A DNA stretch of 46,145 bases, taken from Burkholderiales bacterium. Lineage in GTDB: Bacteria > Pseudomonadota > Gammaproteobacteria > Burkholderiales > Burkholderiaceae_F. The position numbers and the translations under genes were made by a program. Below the pieces are notes generated by a model, which was given only the letters and a program-made list of their open reading frames with translations, had not been told where the DNA came from and ran no database searches. Shown here piece after piece: positions 17,463-26,234 of the stretch (position 1 is its first letter; each line of letters opens with the position of its first letter). The DNA lies in the NCBI GenBank assembly GCA_020248865.1, contig JADCGS010000009.1:1-46145 (forward strand), given 5' to 3'.

Positions 17463-18101
17463 TCATTGTGCCGCGCCGCCGGGCTCGTCGAGCACCAGGC
17501 GCAGGTTCAGGGCCGGCTGCGGCGGCTGGTCGGGCGCGGTGCCGGCCAGGGCCGGCCGCGTGATCTGCAGGCGGCGCGGCAGGCCGTCGGCAAAGCGTTC
17601 CTGCACCGCAATGGTCCAGCCGTCCTGCTGCAGCAGGTCAGCCCCGTCGGCGCCGCGCAGTTGCACGGCCGCACCGGGCATCGGCCGGCCTTCGATCCAG
17701 AATGGGATTCCCGCCAGCGGCAGCGGCCAGCCGAGCAGTTGCAGGGCCAGCGCCTCGGCGCTGGCGCCCTGCACTTCCTGCATCCGCCCGTCGGGCGCCG
17801 GCGCGCGCAGCCGTGCGCCCTCGGGTCCGTCCTGCAACCGCGCCAGCGTGGTGCCCAGGGGCGTGGCAAGGTCCAGGGTCAGCTCGGCGCCGCGCGTCTG
17901 GAGGACGAAGCGGCCGGACTGGCTGTCGCTACGGCCGTCCAGCGTCGCGGTAATGGCAAAGCGGCCGCTGTGGCTGCGTTCGGGCGGCAGCGGCGGCGGT
18001 GGCGGCAGGCTGGCGCAGGCGCCGAGCAGCACGACCGCGCCGCCCGGAGCAGCCAGGGCGCCGAGGCCGCCGAGAGCGCCCAGCGCCGCCCGGCGCCTCA
18101 C
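17463..18101 (-). CDS. lolB: outer-membrane lipoprotein receptor LolB
   Basis: A 212-residue lipoprotein that receives lipoproteins from LolA and inserts them in the outer membrane. The start is GTG 18101, overlapping the stop of the TPR gene (GTGA). The lipobox is VLLGACAS with Cys29. The mature part has the LolB pattern SGRFAITATLDGRSDSQSGRFVLQ, LTLDLATPLGTTLARLQ, and LLGWPLPLAGIPFWIEGRP. The position between a TPR gene and ispE is the conserved LolB context in Betaproteobacteria. It is translationally coupled to genes on both sides by 4-base overlaps. Confidence 0.93.
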   Translation of the reverse strand: MRRRAALGALGGLGALAAPGGAVVLLGACASLPPPPPLPPERSHSGRFAITATLDGRSDSQSGRFVLQTRGAELTLDLATPLGTTLARLQDGPEGARLRAPAPDGRMQEVQGASAEALALQLLGWPLPLAGIPFWIEGRPMPGAAVQLRGADGADLLQQDGWTIAVQERFADGLPRRLQITRPALAGTAPDQPPQPALNLRLVLDEPGGAAQ

Positions 18102-19942
18102 TGCAGGTTGACCTTCAGTCGGCGCAGCGTCGTGCGCAGCGTTTCGTTGTCGGGCTCGATGGCGCGCGACTCGCGCCAGATGCCGCGTGCCCGCTCGCGC
18201 TCGCCGGCCACCCACAGCACTTCGCCGAGGTGGGCGCCGACCTCGGCATGCGCGCGCGTCTGCCAGGCGCGTTCGAGGTACTCGCGCGCCTTGGCGAGGT
18301 TGCCCATGCGGAAGTACACCCAGCCCATCGAGTCCATGATGTAGCCGTCGGTGGGCGCCAGCTTCAGTGCGCGGGCGATCAGCTCATAGGCCTCGGCCAG
18401 GCGCTGGTTGCGATCGGCCAGCGAGTAGCCGAGCGCGTTGTGGGCATGTGCGTCGTCGGGTTTCAGTTCGATGAGCCGCCGCAGGTGCCGCTCCATGACG
18501 TCGATGCGGTCGAGCTTCTCGGCGGCCATCGCGGCGTCGTACAGCAGGCCGCTGTCGTCGGGATTGCGGGCCAGCGCGTCGGTCAGGAAGGCAAACGCCT
18601 CCTTGTGCCGTCCGGCTTCGCGCAACAGCTGGCCCTCGGCCAGCGTGAGCTGCACGCGCTCGGCGGCGCCATCGGTCGGCGTGCTCGCCAGCAGCTTGCG
18701 CCCTTCATCGACCCGCTTGAGCTTGCCCAGCAACAGCGCCTTGCGCATGCGGGCCTGCAGGTACTGCTCGCCGCCTTCGATCTTGTCGAGCCACTGCAGC
18801 GCGCCCTTGTAGTCGCGCTCGTCCTCGGCAATGCGCGCCAGGTTCAGGTAAGCGGCGTCGGGGTCGCGCCCGCCGCCGCCGTCGCCGATCAGCGCGAGGT
18901 AACGCTCGAGGAGCTCGCGCGCCTCGGCGCGCCGCTTGCGGTCGTCCAGCGTCAGCAAGGCCAGCGCATACAGCGCATCGGCGTCCTTCGGGTCGCCTTG
19001 AACGAGCTGCAGGAACTGGGCGCGCGCCGCCTCGTACTGACCATCGCCGACCAGCAGGCGCGCATAGGCCTCCCGCGCCGCGCGCGCCTGCGGGTTGCGC
19101 TCGACGAAGGGCCCCAGAAGTTCCATCGCCTTGGCGCGGTTGGCGGGCTCGATGCGCCCGTCGTTGTCCGGCTGGGCCAGCAACTGGGTGAGCAGCAGCG
19201 CGGCACGCTCGTGCCCGGGCTGCAGCTCGAGAGCCGCGCGTGCCTCGCGCTCGGCGCGGGCCGAGTCGCCTGCGCCTGCGGCGGCCCGCGCCAGCGTCAG
19301 GCGCACGTCCGCGCCCACTTTGGCATCGTCGCGATGGGGCCGGGCCAGCTCATCGAGCATCTCGAGCGCGCGCTGGCGCTCCGGCGCCCGCGCCAGCACG
19401 GGCTGCAGCCGCGCCAATTCCTCGGCCGGGTTGGCGGCCGCACGGATCCGCCGCGCGAAGATCGGTGTGGCCTCGGCGTACTCGCCGCCGGCGACGAGCA
19501 GGGCGCCGAGCGTCTGGCCGGCTTCGGCGTCCTGCGGCGCCAGCTCGGCCCACATCCGCGCGGCCTGCGTTGCCTGCGGGCTGGCGCGCGCGCCCAGCGC
19601 GATCTCCACGGCGCGCCGCGCCAGCCGCGGGTCGCGCGTGCTGCGGGCGATGCCGAGGTAGGTGGCGTAGGCGGTGCTCGCATCGCCCTGCTGCAAGGCC
19701 GACTCGGCCGCCAGCAGCTGGAACATGATTCCGCCGGTCACGTTCACGTTGGGCACGCCGTCCGGACCGAAGTCGGGTAACGGCGCAGACAGAGGGCGCT
19801 CCTCGGCCGTGCCGGGCGGCAGCACCACCGCGGGCGGCTTGCTGGCGCAACCTACAATCGACGCTCCCAGCAGCGCCGCGAGCCCAAGGGCCGTGGCTCG
19901 TTTCCAGAGCTGCTGCGCGGCTGGCCGTACCGGTTCAGTCAT
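18098..19942 (-). CDS. TPR-repeat lipoprotein
   Basis: A 614-residue protein with a lipoprotein signal (GLAALLGASIVGCASK, lipobox Cys32) and a string of tetratricopeptide-like helices over about residues 70-600, for example HNALGYSLADRNQRLAEAYELI near the end. TPR arrays are protein-docking surfaces, so a periplasmic or outer-membrane scaffold is likely. In Betaproteobacteria a TPR protein of this size commonly precedes lolB, which suggests a role in envelope biogenesis, but its exact job is not established. It begins 131 bases from mutM on the opposite strand. Confidence 0.88.
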   Translation of the reverse strand: MTEPVRPAAQQLWKRATALGLAALLGASIVGCASKPPAVVLPPGTAEERPLSAPLPDFGPDGVPNVNVTGGIMFQLLAAESALQQGDASTAYATYLGIARSTRDPRLARRAVEIALGARASPQATQAARMWAELAPQDAEAGQTLGALLVAGGEYAEATPIFARRIRAAANPAEELARLQPVLARAPERQRALEMLDELARPHRDDAKVGADVRLTLARAAAGAGDSARAEREARAALELQPGHERAALLLTQLLAQPDNDGRIEPANRAKAMELLGPFVERNPQARAAREAYARLLVGDGQYEAARAQFLQLVQGDPKDADALYALALLTLDDRKRRAEARELLERYLALIGDGGGGRDPDAAYLNLARIAEDERDYKGALQWLDKIEGGEQYLQARMRKALLLGKLKRVDEGRKLLASTPTDGAAERVQLTLAEGQLLREAGRHKEAFAFLTDALARNPDDSGLLYDAAMAAEKLDRIDVMERHLRRLIELKPDDAHAHNALGYSLADRNQRLAEAYELIARALKLAPTDGYIMDSMGWVYFRMGNLAKAREYLERAWQTRAHAEVGAHLGEVLWVAGERERARGIWRESRAIEPDNETLRTTLRRLKVNLQ

Positions 19943-20073
19943 CGAGGGTCCGCAAGAGGGTCAGTGCGCCGGGCCACTCCGGGTGCGCAGGCCGACGCAT
20001 CCCGTGGGTGAGTGGCCAGTGCAAGAGCACGAGCGTCTCCAAGTTTAGACGGGGTTTCCAGCCGAGGTTTCCG

Positions 20074-20910
20074 ATGCCCGAACTGCCCGAGGTCGAGGTC
20101 ACGCGCCGCGCGCTCGCGCCCTGGCTGGAGGGCAGCGAGGTGCGCGCGGTGCAGGTGCGCGAGCGGCGCTTGCGCTGGCCGGTGCCGCCCGGGCTGGCGC
20201 GCCAGCTGGTGGGGCGGCGCGTGCAGGCGCTCGGGCGCCGCGGCAAATACCTGCTGTGGCGCTTCGACCATGGCACGCTGATCTCCCACCTGGGCATGTC
20301 CGGCTCGTGGCGCGTGCACCCGGACGCGGCGACCGGCGCCGCGCCGCCGCCCGGGCTGCACGACCACGTCGACGTGGCGGTGGACGGCGCGCTGCTGCGC
20401 CTGACCGACCCGCGCCGCTTCGGCGCGCTGCTGTGGCACCCGGCGGGCGCAGGCGCGGTCGAGCGGCACGCCTTGCTGGCGCACCTGGGGATCGAGCCGT
20501 TCGATTCGCGCTTCGACGGCGACTGGCTGTATCGCGGAACCCGCGGCCGCGCGGCTTCGATCAAGCAGGTGCTGCTGGCGGGCGACGTGGTGGTGGGCGT
20601 GGGCAACATCTACGCCTCCGAGAGCCTGTACCGCGCCGGCATCCATCCGCGCCGGCCAGCGCGTCGCGTGGGCCGGGCGCGCTGCGCCCTGCTGGCCGCG
20701 GCAATCCGTGCCGTGCTGGCCGAGGCCATCGAGGTGGGCGGCAGCACGCTGCGCGATTTCCGCTCGGCTGCCGGCGAGGAGGGCTACTTCATGATCGAGG
20801 CCAACGTATACGGCCGTGCCGGCCAGCCGTGCCACCGCTGCGGCGCGCCGATCCGCAAGCTGGTGCAGGGCCAGCGCGCCACCTACTTGTGCGTGCGCTG
20901 CCAGCGGTGA
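20074..20910 (+). CDS. mutM: formamidopyrimidine-DNA glycosylase
   Basis: A 278-residue base-excision repair enzyme that removes 8-oxoguanine and Fapy lesions. The N-terminal PELPEVEVTRR carries the catalytic Pro2 and Glu3. The helix-two-turn-helix region has KQVLLAGDVVVGVGNIYASE, and the C-terminal zinc finger is C-x2-C-x16-C-x2-C (CHRC to CVRC). The ATG at 20074 is required because Pro2 must be the second residue; the longer open frame from 20008 is not coding. It is followed on the same strand by a dynamin-like GTPase gene and mutY, giving a local oxidative-damage repair cluster. Confidence 0.97.
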   Translation: MPELPEVEVTRRALAPWLEGSEVRAVQVRERRLRWPVPPGLARQLVGRRVQALGRRGKYLLWRFDHGTLISHLGMSGSWRVHPDAATGAAPPPGLHDHVDVAVDGALLRLTDPRRFGALLWHPAGAGAVERHALLAHLGIEPFDSRFDGDWLYRGTRGRAASIKQVLLAGDVVVGVGNIYASESLYRAGIHPRRPARRVGRARCALLAAAIRAVLAEAIEVGGSTLRDFRSAAGEEGYFMIEANVYGRAGQPCHRCGAPIRKLVQGQRATYLCVRCQR

Positions 20911-21029
20911 CCATGGGTGCGGGACTGCTTGCGCTGGTCGGGAGGGCGCTGCGCGGCCGTTTCTTGCCGTCTTGCCGCCCCACTGCGTGATATCTTGTCC
21001 GCGGCTCTTGGCGGCATGCGGTAATCCGG

Positions 21030-23012
21030 ATGAAACAGCTGGCGACGAGTTTTCACCAATACGGCGCTTGGCGCGATGCGCTGGCGGTGTCGATCATGCA
21101 GCTGCGGCGCTGGCTGGAACAATGCCAGTTGCTCGATGCCGATGCAGCGCGGCGGCTCGACCTGGCGGTGGAGCGGTTGGACGAAGACAAGCTGGTGATC
21201 GCCTTCGTCGCCGAGTTTTCGCGCGGCAAGAGCGAACTCATCAATTCCATTTTCTTTGCCGACTACGGCCGTCGCATCCTGCCGTCGTCGGCCGGGCGCA
21301 CCACCATGTGCCCGACCGAGTTGATGCACGACGAATCTCTGCCGCCTTGTATTCGCGCGCTGCCCATCGAGACGCGGGCGCGGCTCGGAACAACATCCGA
21401 TTTCAAGAAGGCCGCCGTCGAGTGGCGCGTGTTTCCGGTCGATACCGACTCGCCTGACGGCATGCTGCAGGCATTCAAGCTGGTGGCCGACACGGTCCGC
21501 GTGCCGGTCGACGAGGCGCGCATGTACGGTCTGTACGACCCCGACGATCCGGCCCAGGTCTTGGCGGTCAGCCAAGATGGGCTGGTCGAGATCTCGCGCT
21601 GGCGCCATGCGGTCATCAACTTCCCGCACCCGCTGCTCAAGCAGGGCCTGGTCATCCTCGATACGCCAGGGCTGAACGCGATCGGCACCGAGCCCGAACT
21701 GACGCTATCGCTGGTGCCCAGTGCGCACGCGGTCTTGTTTGTGCTCGCCGCCGACACGGGAGTCACCAAGAGCGACCTCGAGGTCTGGCGGCACATCGTG
21801 GGTGACGGGGTCACCCACAACCACATCGCCGTGCTCAACAAGATCGACGGGCTGTGGGATGCACTGAAGACCGAAGCCGAGATCGATGCGGAGGTGGCCA
21901 AGCAGGTCAGCTCGGTGAGTCGCACGCTCGACCTCGACGCTGCGCGCGTGTTTCCGGTATCGGCGCAGAAAGGACTGGTGGCCAAGGTCACCGGCGACCG
22001 GCGCCTACTGGCGGCCAGCCGCCTGCCCACGCTGGAAAGCGCGTTGGTGGACCTTCTGGTGCCTGCCAAGCAGCGCATTGTGCGCGAGCAGTCCGTGGCG
22101 CTGCTCGACCGTGTGACCGGGGAGGTGCGCCAGCAACTGGGCGCGCGCGAGCGCGGGCTGATCGAGCAGCTCTACGAGCTGCAGGCCCTGCAGGGCAAGA
22201 ATCAGAGCTCGATTGAGCGCATGCTGACGCGCGCACAGGCCGAGCAGCGCGACTTCGAGGACAACGTACGCAAGATCATCGCGGCGCGCCTGGTGCTGTC
22301 CAGACTATCGGATCTCGCCTTCGCCAACTTGCGGCTGGAGGCGCTGCGCGGGCGTGTCTATGAGGCGCGTGGACGGATGCGCAAGAGCCGGCTCACGCCG
22401 CAGTTCTTCAGCGCGGTGCGTGACTACTTTGCCGGCTTGCGCGAGCTGCTGCAGCAGGCCGATGCCCGGCTGCAGGAAGTCGAGCAGATGGTGCTCGGTG
22501 TGCAGCGCAGGTTTGCCGAGGAACTGGGCTGGAGCCTGAGCCCGCCGATGCCGTTCTCGCTCGACACCTACATCGTCGAACTGGAGCGCGCGGAAGCCGC
22601 CTACAGGACGCATTTTGGCGCGCTGGCGGTACTCACGCGCGACAAGTGGTCCTTGATCGAGCGTTTCTTCGACACCGTCGTCAGCAGGTCGCGCGAGATT
22701 TTTTCCATGGCCGAGCGCGATACCGAGGCCTGGGTCCGCTCCCTGCTGCCACCTATCGAACAGCAGGTGCGCGAGCAGCGCTCGCAACTGAAGAAGCGCG
22801 CCGAGAGTGTGCAGCGTATCCGTGATGCGCAGGAGTCGCTCGACGACCGGATCGGCCAGCTCCAAGCGGCGTTGGAAGATGCGCAGCAAAGGCTCGACGA
22901 GCTGAGCACGCTTACCAGCCGCGCCCGTCAGTTGGCTGCCAGCGAGCCGGCGCCGCCGCTGGCCGCCCGCTGGTCGCAGCCGCGCAGCGCGGTCGGGGCG
23001 GCGGGCGTCTGA
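21030..23012 (+). CDS. dynamin-family GTPase
   Basis: A 660-residue large GTPase. G1 is AEFSRGKSELINS (residues 61-73), with Ala where most bacterial dynamins have Gly. G2 Thr is in GRTTMCPTEL, G3 is LVILDTPGLNAIGTE, and G4 is LNKIDGLWD. The C-terminal half is long, helical and Arg/Glu/Gln-rich, consistent with stalk and coiled-coil segments (KKRAESVQRIRDAQESLDDR and following). Bacterial dynamins reshape or protect membranes and some act in stress or phage response. In Burkholderiales such a gene is often found between mutM and mutY. Its role there is not known to me. Confidence 0.88.
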   Translation: MKQLATSFHQYGAWRDALAVSIMQLRRWLEQCQLLDADAARRLDLAVERLDEDKLVIAFVAEFSRGKSELINSIFFADYGRRILPSSAGRTTMCPTELMHDESLPPCIRALPIETRARLGTTSDFKKAAVEWRVFPVDTDSPDGMLQAFKLVADTVRVPVDEARMYGLYDPDDPAQVLAVSQDGLVEISRWRHAVINFPHPLLKQGLVILDTPGLNAIGTEPELTLSLVPSAHAVLFVLAADTGVTKSDLEVWRHIVGDGVTHNHIAVLNKIDGLWDALKTEAEIDAEVAKQVSSVSRTLDLDAARVFPVSAQKGLVAKVTGDRRLLAASRLPTLESALVDLLVPAKQRIVREQSVALLDRVTGEVRQQLGARERGLIEQLYELQALQGKNQSSIERMLTRAQAEQRDFEDNVRKIIAARLVLSRLSDLAFANLRLEALRGRVYEARGRMRKSRLTPQFFSAVRDYFAGLRELLQQADARLQEVEQMVLGVQRRFAEELGWSLSPPMPFSLDTYIVELERAEAAYRTHFGALAVLTRDKWSLIERFFDTVVSRSREIFSMAERDTEAWVRSLLPPIEQQVREQRSQLKKRAESVQRIRDAQESLDDRIGQLQAALEDAQQRLDELSTLTSRARQLAASEPAPPLAARWSQPRSAVGAAGV

Positions 23013-23085
23013 ACGTCACTGTGCGGGTGGCTTGCGCATGCGGGCCGCTTGTGCGGCCGTCGCCACTTTGTCCCTCTGTCTGCCG

Positions 23086-24171
23086 ATGTCCGTCTTTGCC
23101 GCCGCGCTGGTGACCTGGGGGGATACCCACGGTCGCCGCGGGCTCCCCTGGCAGGGCGTGCGCGATCCGTATCGCGTCTGGCTGTCGGAAATCATGCTGC
23201 AGCAGACGCAGGTCACTACGGTCATCGGCTATTACGCGCGCTTTCTCGATCGTTTTCCCGCCGTCCAGGCGCTGGCTGCTGCGTCGGTCGATGAAGTGTT
23301 GCCGCTGTGGGCCGGACTGGGCTACTACGCGCGCGCGCGCAACCTGCACGCCTGTGCGCGCGTAGTGGCCCAACGGCAAGACGGCGAGTTCCCGCGCAGC
23401 GCCCGCGAGCTGGCGCTACTGCCGGGCATCGGCCGCTCGACGGCGGCGGCGATCGCAGCCTTCTGCTTCGACGAGCGCGCCGCCATCCTCGACGGCAACG
23501 TGAAGCGGGTGCTGGCGCGCCGGTTCGGCGTTACAGGCTTCCCGGGGCAGGCTGCGGTGCAGCGGCGACTGTGGGCACTGGCCGCGGAGTTGCTGCCGCA
23601 GGCAACCGACATGCCGGCCTACACCCAGGCCTTGATGGACCTGGGCGCCACGGTGTGCACGCCGAAGCGGCCGCGCTGCGCCGCGTGTCCCGTCGCAGCC
23701 GGCTGCGTGGCCCGCGGGGAGGGGCGGATCGATGCGCTGCCCGCCGCGCGGCCGCCGCGCGCGCTGCGCGTGCGGCGCGCCTGGTGGCTGCTGGCCCTGG
23801 CGCAGTCGCAGGTGCTGCTGCAGCGGCGGCCGGCCAGCGGGCTGTGGGGCGGCCTGTGGGTGCCGCCAGAGTTCGACACAGAGGCGGCGGCACGGCAGGC
23901 GGCCGAGCGGCTGGCGGCGGCTGCGCCGCCGGTCCAGCCGCTGCCGGCACGCCGCCATGCCTTCACGCACTACACGCTGGAGTACACGCCCTTGCTGGTG
24001 CAACTGCCGCAGTCGCCGATCGCCACGGCGGAGCCCAGTGCTGCGCAGTGGTTCGGCCTGGCCGAGCCAGGACTGGCGGTGCCGACGCCGGTGCAGCGCC
24101 TGCTGGCCGAGCTGGCCGCATCCGCCGATCCGCTGCGGGCGTGGCCTACTTCAGCACCGCGTGCTGCTTGA
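23086..24171 (+). CDS. mutY: A/G-specific adenine glycosylase
   Basis: A 361-residue repair enzyme that removes adenine opposite 8-oxoguanine. Start ATG 23086 gives SVFAAALVTWGDTHGRRGLPWQ, the family opening; an ATG 54 bases upstream adds only non-family residues. EIMLQQTQV, the helix-hairpin-helix LPGIGRSTAAAI and catalytic Asp in AILDGNVKRVLAR are present. The iron-sulphur Cys pattern C-x6-C-x2-C-x5-C is at CTPKRPRCAACPVAAGC. The C-terminal NUDIX-like domain recognises 8-oxoG. The last 26 bases overlap the convergent lonN-like gene. Confidence 0.96.
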   Translation: MSVFAAALVTWGDTHGRRGLPWQGVRDPYRVWLSEIMLQQTQVTTVIGYYARFLDRFPAVQALAAASVDEVLPLWAGLGYYARARNLHACARVVAQRQDGEFPRSARELALLPGIGRSTAAAIAAFCFDERAAILDGNVKRVLARRFGVTGFPGQAAVQRRLWALAAELLPQATDMPAYTQALMDLGATVCTPKRPRCAACPVAAGCVARGEGRIDALPAARPPRALRVRRAWWLLALAQSQVLLQRRPASGLWGGLWVPPEFDTEAAARQAAERLAAAAPPVQPLPARRHAFTHYTLEYTPLLVQLPQSPIATAEPSAAQWFGLAEPGLAVPTPVQRLLAELAASADPLRAWPTSAPRAA

Positions 24172-24766
24172 GGTACTGGGTAATGATCTCGAGCCGCGTG
24201 TACGCGTCATCGAGTTCCATCAGCTTCTGCTTGGCTTTAAGGGGCACCGGCAACACCTCGCACAGGCGGTTGCCCACCCACACGCTGCTGTCGAGCCGGT
24301 ACGGCGGCTCGAAAGGCACCTTGACATCCTCGTCGTTGTCGGCCGCGCGCTGGCTTTGCGCCTTTACGTCGTCGATTACGCGGCGCAGGAGGTCGGAGCA
24401 GGGCCGATGCGCGTCGGCCATGGCGCTGTCCTGGTCGGGATCGATCAGGTCGACCTCGGCGCGGATCAGGCCGTTGGCCTCCACCGTGCGCTCGATCACC
24501 CGAAAGCGGTCGCCCCCCAGGCAGCGGATGTTCAGCAGGCCGAGCTGCTGCATGTCCCAGCCGCCGATGTGGGCCAGGCAGCCGATGCCCTCCGTGGCCG
24601 CGGCGCGGCCGACCTCGGCGCCCTGCTTGATCAGGCACACCCCGAACGGCGCCTCGGTGCGCATGCAGTCGCGCACCATGTCCATGTAGCGCGCCTCGAA
24701 GATGCGCAGCGGCAGCACGCCGCCCGGAAAGAGCACCGTGTTCAGCGCAAACAGCGCGATCCGCAT
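24146..24766 (-). CDS. LON peptidase N-terminal-domain protein
   Basis: A 206-residue stand-alone version of the Lon substrate-binding (LAN/PUA-like) domain, opening MRIALFALNTVLFPGGVLPLRIFEARYMDM split across its first 30 residues, with the conserved FGVCLIKQG and HIGGWDMQQLGLLNI. There is no AAA+ or protease domain. It may bind misfolded or hydrophobic peptides, but no activity is established for this group. It starts 7 bases after the rapZ stop, so the two are probably co-transcribed, and it converges on mutY. Confidence 0.87.
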   Translation of the reverse strand: MRIALFALNTVLFPGGVLPLRIFEARYMDMVRDCMRTEAPFGVCLIKQGAEVGRAAATEGIGCLAHIGGWDMQQLGLLNIRCLGGDRFRVIERTVEANGLIRAEVDLIDPDQDSAMADAHRPCSDLLRRVIDDVKAQSQRAADNDEDVKVPFEPPYRLDSSVWVGNRLCEVLPVPLKAKQKLMELDDAYTRLEIITQYLKQHAVLK

Positions 24767-24773
24767 GGCCGTT

Positions 24774-25646
24774 TCAGTGCGCCTGCCGCTGGATGGCGCG
24801 GTGGCGCACCACCACGTGCTCGCTGCCGCGGAAACGGCGCGCCAGTTGCTCGACCACGTAGGGCGAGCGGTGCTGGCCGCCGGTGCAACCCACCGCCACC
24901 GTCAGGTAATGACGATGATCGGCCAGATAGCCCGGCAGCCAGCGTTCGATGAAGCCGCCGATGTCGGCGATCATGGTGGTGACCCCCGCAGCTGCGGCCA
25001 GGTAGTCGGCCACTGGCGCATCGAGCCCGGTGAGCGGGCGCAGCGCCGCGTCGTAGAACGGATTGGGCAGGTTGCGCACGTCGAACACCAGGTCGGCCGC
25101 GACCGGGATACCGTCCTTGAAGGCGAACGACTCGAAGGACAGCGTCAGGTTTGCGCGCGGTGCCGCAACGAATTCCCTTACCCAGTGACGCAGCGTGTTC
25201 GGGTGCAGGTCGCTGGTATCGATGCTGTGGCCGAGGCCCACCAGCGGGGCGAGCAATTCGCGTTCGGCCTGGATCGACTCGAGCAGCGTGGGCTCGCGCG
25301 CGACGTCCTTGCGCTGCAGCCGCTGAGCCAGCGGGTGACGCCGCCGCGTCTCGCTGTAGCGCTTGACCAGCGCGCTGTCGGAGGCGGTCAGGTACAGCGT
25401 CTTGATGTTATGGCCGCCTTCGCGCAGGCCCTTCAGGAGAACGGGCAGCTCGGATAGCTCGGCCTCGGAGCGGGCGTCGATCGAGACGGCAAGGTCGGGG
25501 TGACCGGCGCGGTCCAGGTGCAGCGCCACATCCAGCAGGAAGCGCAGCGGCAGGTTGTCCACGCAGTAGTAGCCGATGTCCTCCAGCAGCCGGATCACCA
25601 CCGACTTGCCGGCGCCTGACATGCCGGTCACCAGGACGATACGCAT
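24774..25646 (-). CDS. rapZ: RNase adapter protein RapZ
   Basis: A 290-residue P-loop protein. Walker A is VTGMSGAGKSVVI (residues 6-18). The C-terminal RNA-binding half has FSFKDGIPVAADLVFDVRNLPNP-like sequence (here ESFAFKDGIPVAADLVFDVR) and TVAVGCTGGQHRSPYVVEQL. In E. coli RapZ binds sRNAs GlmY and GlmZ and directs RNase E to GlmZ, controlling glucosamine-6-phosphate synthase. Whether Betaproteobacteria have GlmZ-type sRNAs is uncertain, so its partner here may differ. It is close to hprK and ptsN, as in E. coli, but with a psiF-like gene in between. Confidence 0.95.
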   Translation of the reverse strand: MRIVLVTGMSGAGKSVVIRLLEDIGYYCVDNLPLRFLLDVALHLDRAGHPDLAVSIDARSEAELSELPVLLKGLREGGHNIKTLYLTASDSALVKRYSETRRRHPLAQRLQRKDVAREPTLLESIQAERELLAPLVGLGHSIDTSDLHPNTLRHWVREFVAAPRANLTLSFESFAFKDGIPVAADLVFDVRNLPNPFYDAALRPLTGLDAPVADYLAAAAGVTTMIADIGGFIERWLPGYLADHRHYLTVAVGCTGGQHRSPYVVEQLARRFRGSEHVVVRHRAIQRQAH

Positions 25647-25699
25647 GCACGAATTCTGGCACGCAAGCTGCGCTGCTGAGTTTGGGCGGGGGCGGCGAA

Positions 25700-25720
25700 A
25701 AGGGGCGCATTGCGCCCCTT
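25700..25720 (-). terminator. intrinsic terminator after the psiF-like gene
   Basis: A perfect inverted repeat: AAGGGGCGCA (25700-25709) and TGCGCCCCTT (25711-25720). On the minus strand the stem is followed by TTTTCGCC. It lies 75 bases past the psiF-like stop and before rapZ, separating the two transcripts. Confidence 0.85.
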
Positions 25721-25772
25721 AACTGCCCCGGCGCCGAGGCGCTGGTCCGCCGGCGCGCGCGTTCACCGGCGT

Positions 25773-25804
25773 AGCCGCTCAGCCGCTCAGCCGCTCAGCC
25801 GCTT
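25773..25804 (-). repeat. 8-bp tandem repeat across the psiF-like stop codon
   Basis: Four copies of AGCCGCTC (last reads AGCCGCTT) at 25773-25804. The TGA stop at 25795-25797 lies within it. Because the unit is not a multiple of three, gain or loss of copies before the stop would change the C-terminus. Confidence 0.75.
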
Positions 25805-26121
25805 AGGCACTTCGACATGAAGGCCTTGCGCTCGTCGCCCTTCAGGGCTTTGTCGCCGGCCTGCTTGTTGCAGGCCGCCATCTTCTCCTGCTGGGTCATC
25901 TTGTGCTCGCCCTTGGCGGCCGGCACGCCGGCGGCGGACAGGCACTGACTCATGAACTGCTTGCGCTCGTCCCCGCTGAGCTTCTTTTCGCCGGCCTGCT
26001 TGTTGCAGGCCGCCATTTTTTCCTGCTGCGCCGCCTGGGCGGGCGAGTGCTTCTTCTCCTCGGCCTGCACGGCCGCCAGCGGCAGCGCCAGACAGGCGGC
26101 CATCAACATGTGCTTCATCAT
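25795..26121 (-). CDS. PsiF-repeat exported protein
   Basis: A 108-residue protein with a signal peptide ending AAVQA and two PsiF repeats: EKMAACNKQAGEKKLSGDER with FMSQCLS, and EKMAACNKQAGDKALKGDER with FMSKCLS. Each has two Cys that may pair. E. coli psiF is phosphate-starvation inducible; its function is unknown. The start is ATG 26121 with a good GGAGG at suitable distance; an ATG 15 bases upstream is less likely. It interrupts the usual hprK-rapZ adjacency and has its own terminator. Confidence 0.88.
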   Translation of the reverse strand: MMKHMLMAACLALPLAAVQAEEKKHSPAQAAQQEKMAACNKQAGEKKLSGDERKQFMSQCLSAAGVPAAKGEHKMTQQEKMAACNKQAGDKALKGDERKAFMSKCLSG

Positions 26122-26201
26122 TGACTTGTCCTCCATGAGTTCGACTTCACCGGCTACACCCTAACCGGACGCAGGTTTGCCCGGCCCGTTCGGTCACTAA
26201 C

Positions 26202-26217
26202 GCCGCCCCCGGGCGGC
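26202..26217 (-). terminator. hairpin after hprK
   Basis: Arms GCCGCCC (26202-26208) and GGGCGGC (26211-26217) with a 2-base loop, 18 bases past the hprK stop on the minus strand. No T-tract follows, so this is a weak terminator or a structured leader of the psiF-like mRNA. Confidence 0.4.
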
Positions 26218-26234
26218 CGTTGACTGCCGTACCG

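Noticed and set aside
25657..25671. Second sigma-54-like site (TGGCACG-CAAG-CTGC)
   Set aside because: GG-N10-GC spacing holds, but the -12 element is off-consensus and it points away from any gene, antisense to the psiF-like gene.
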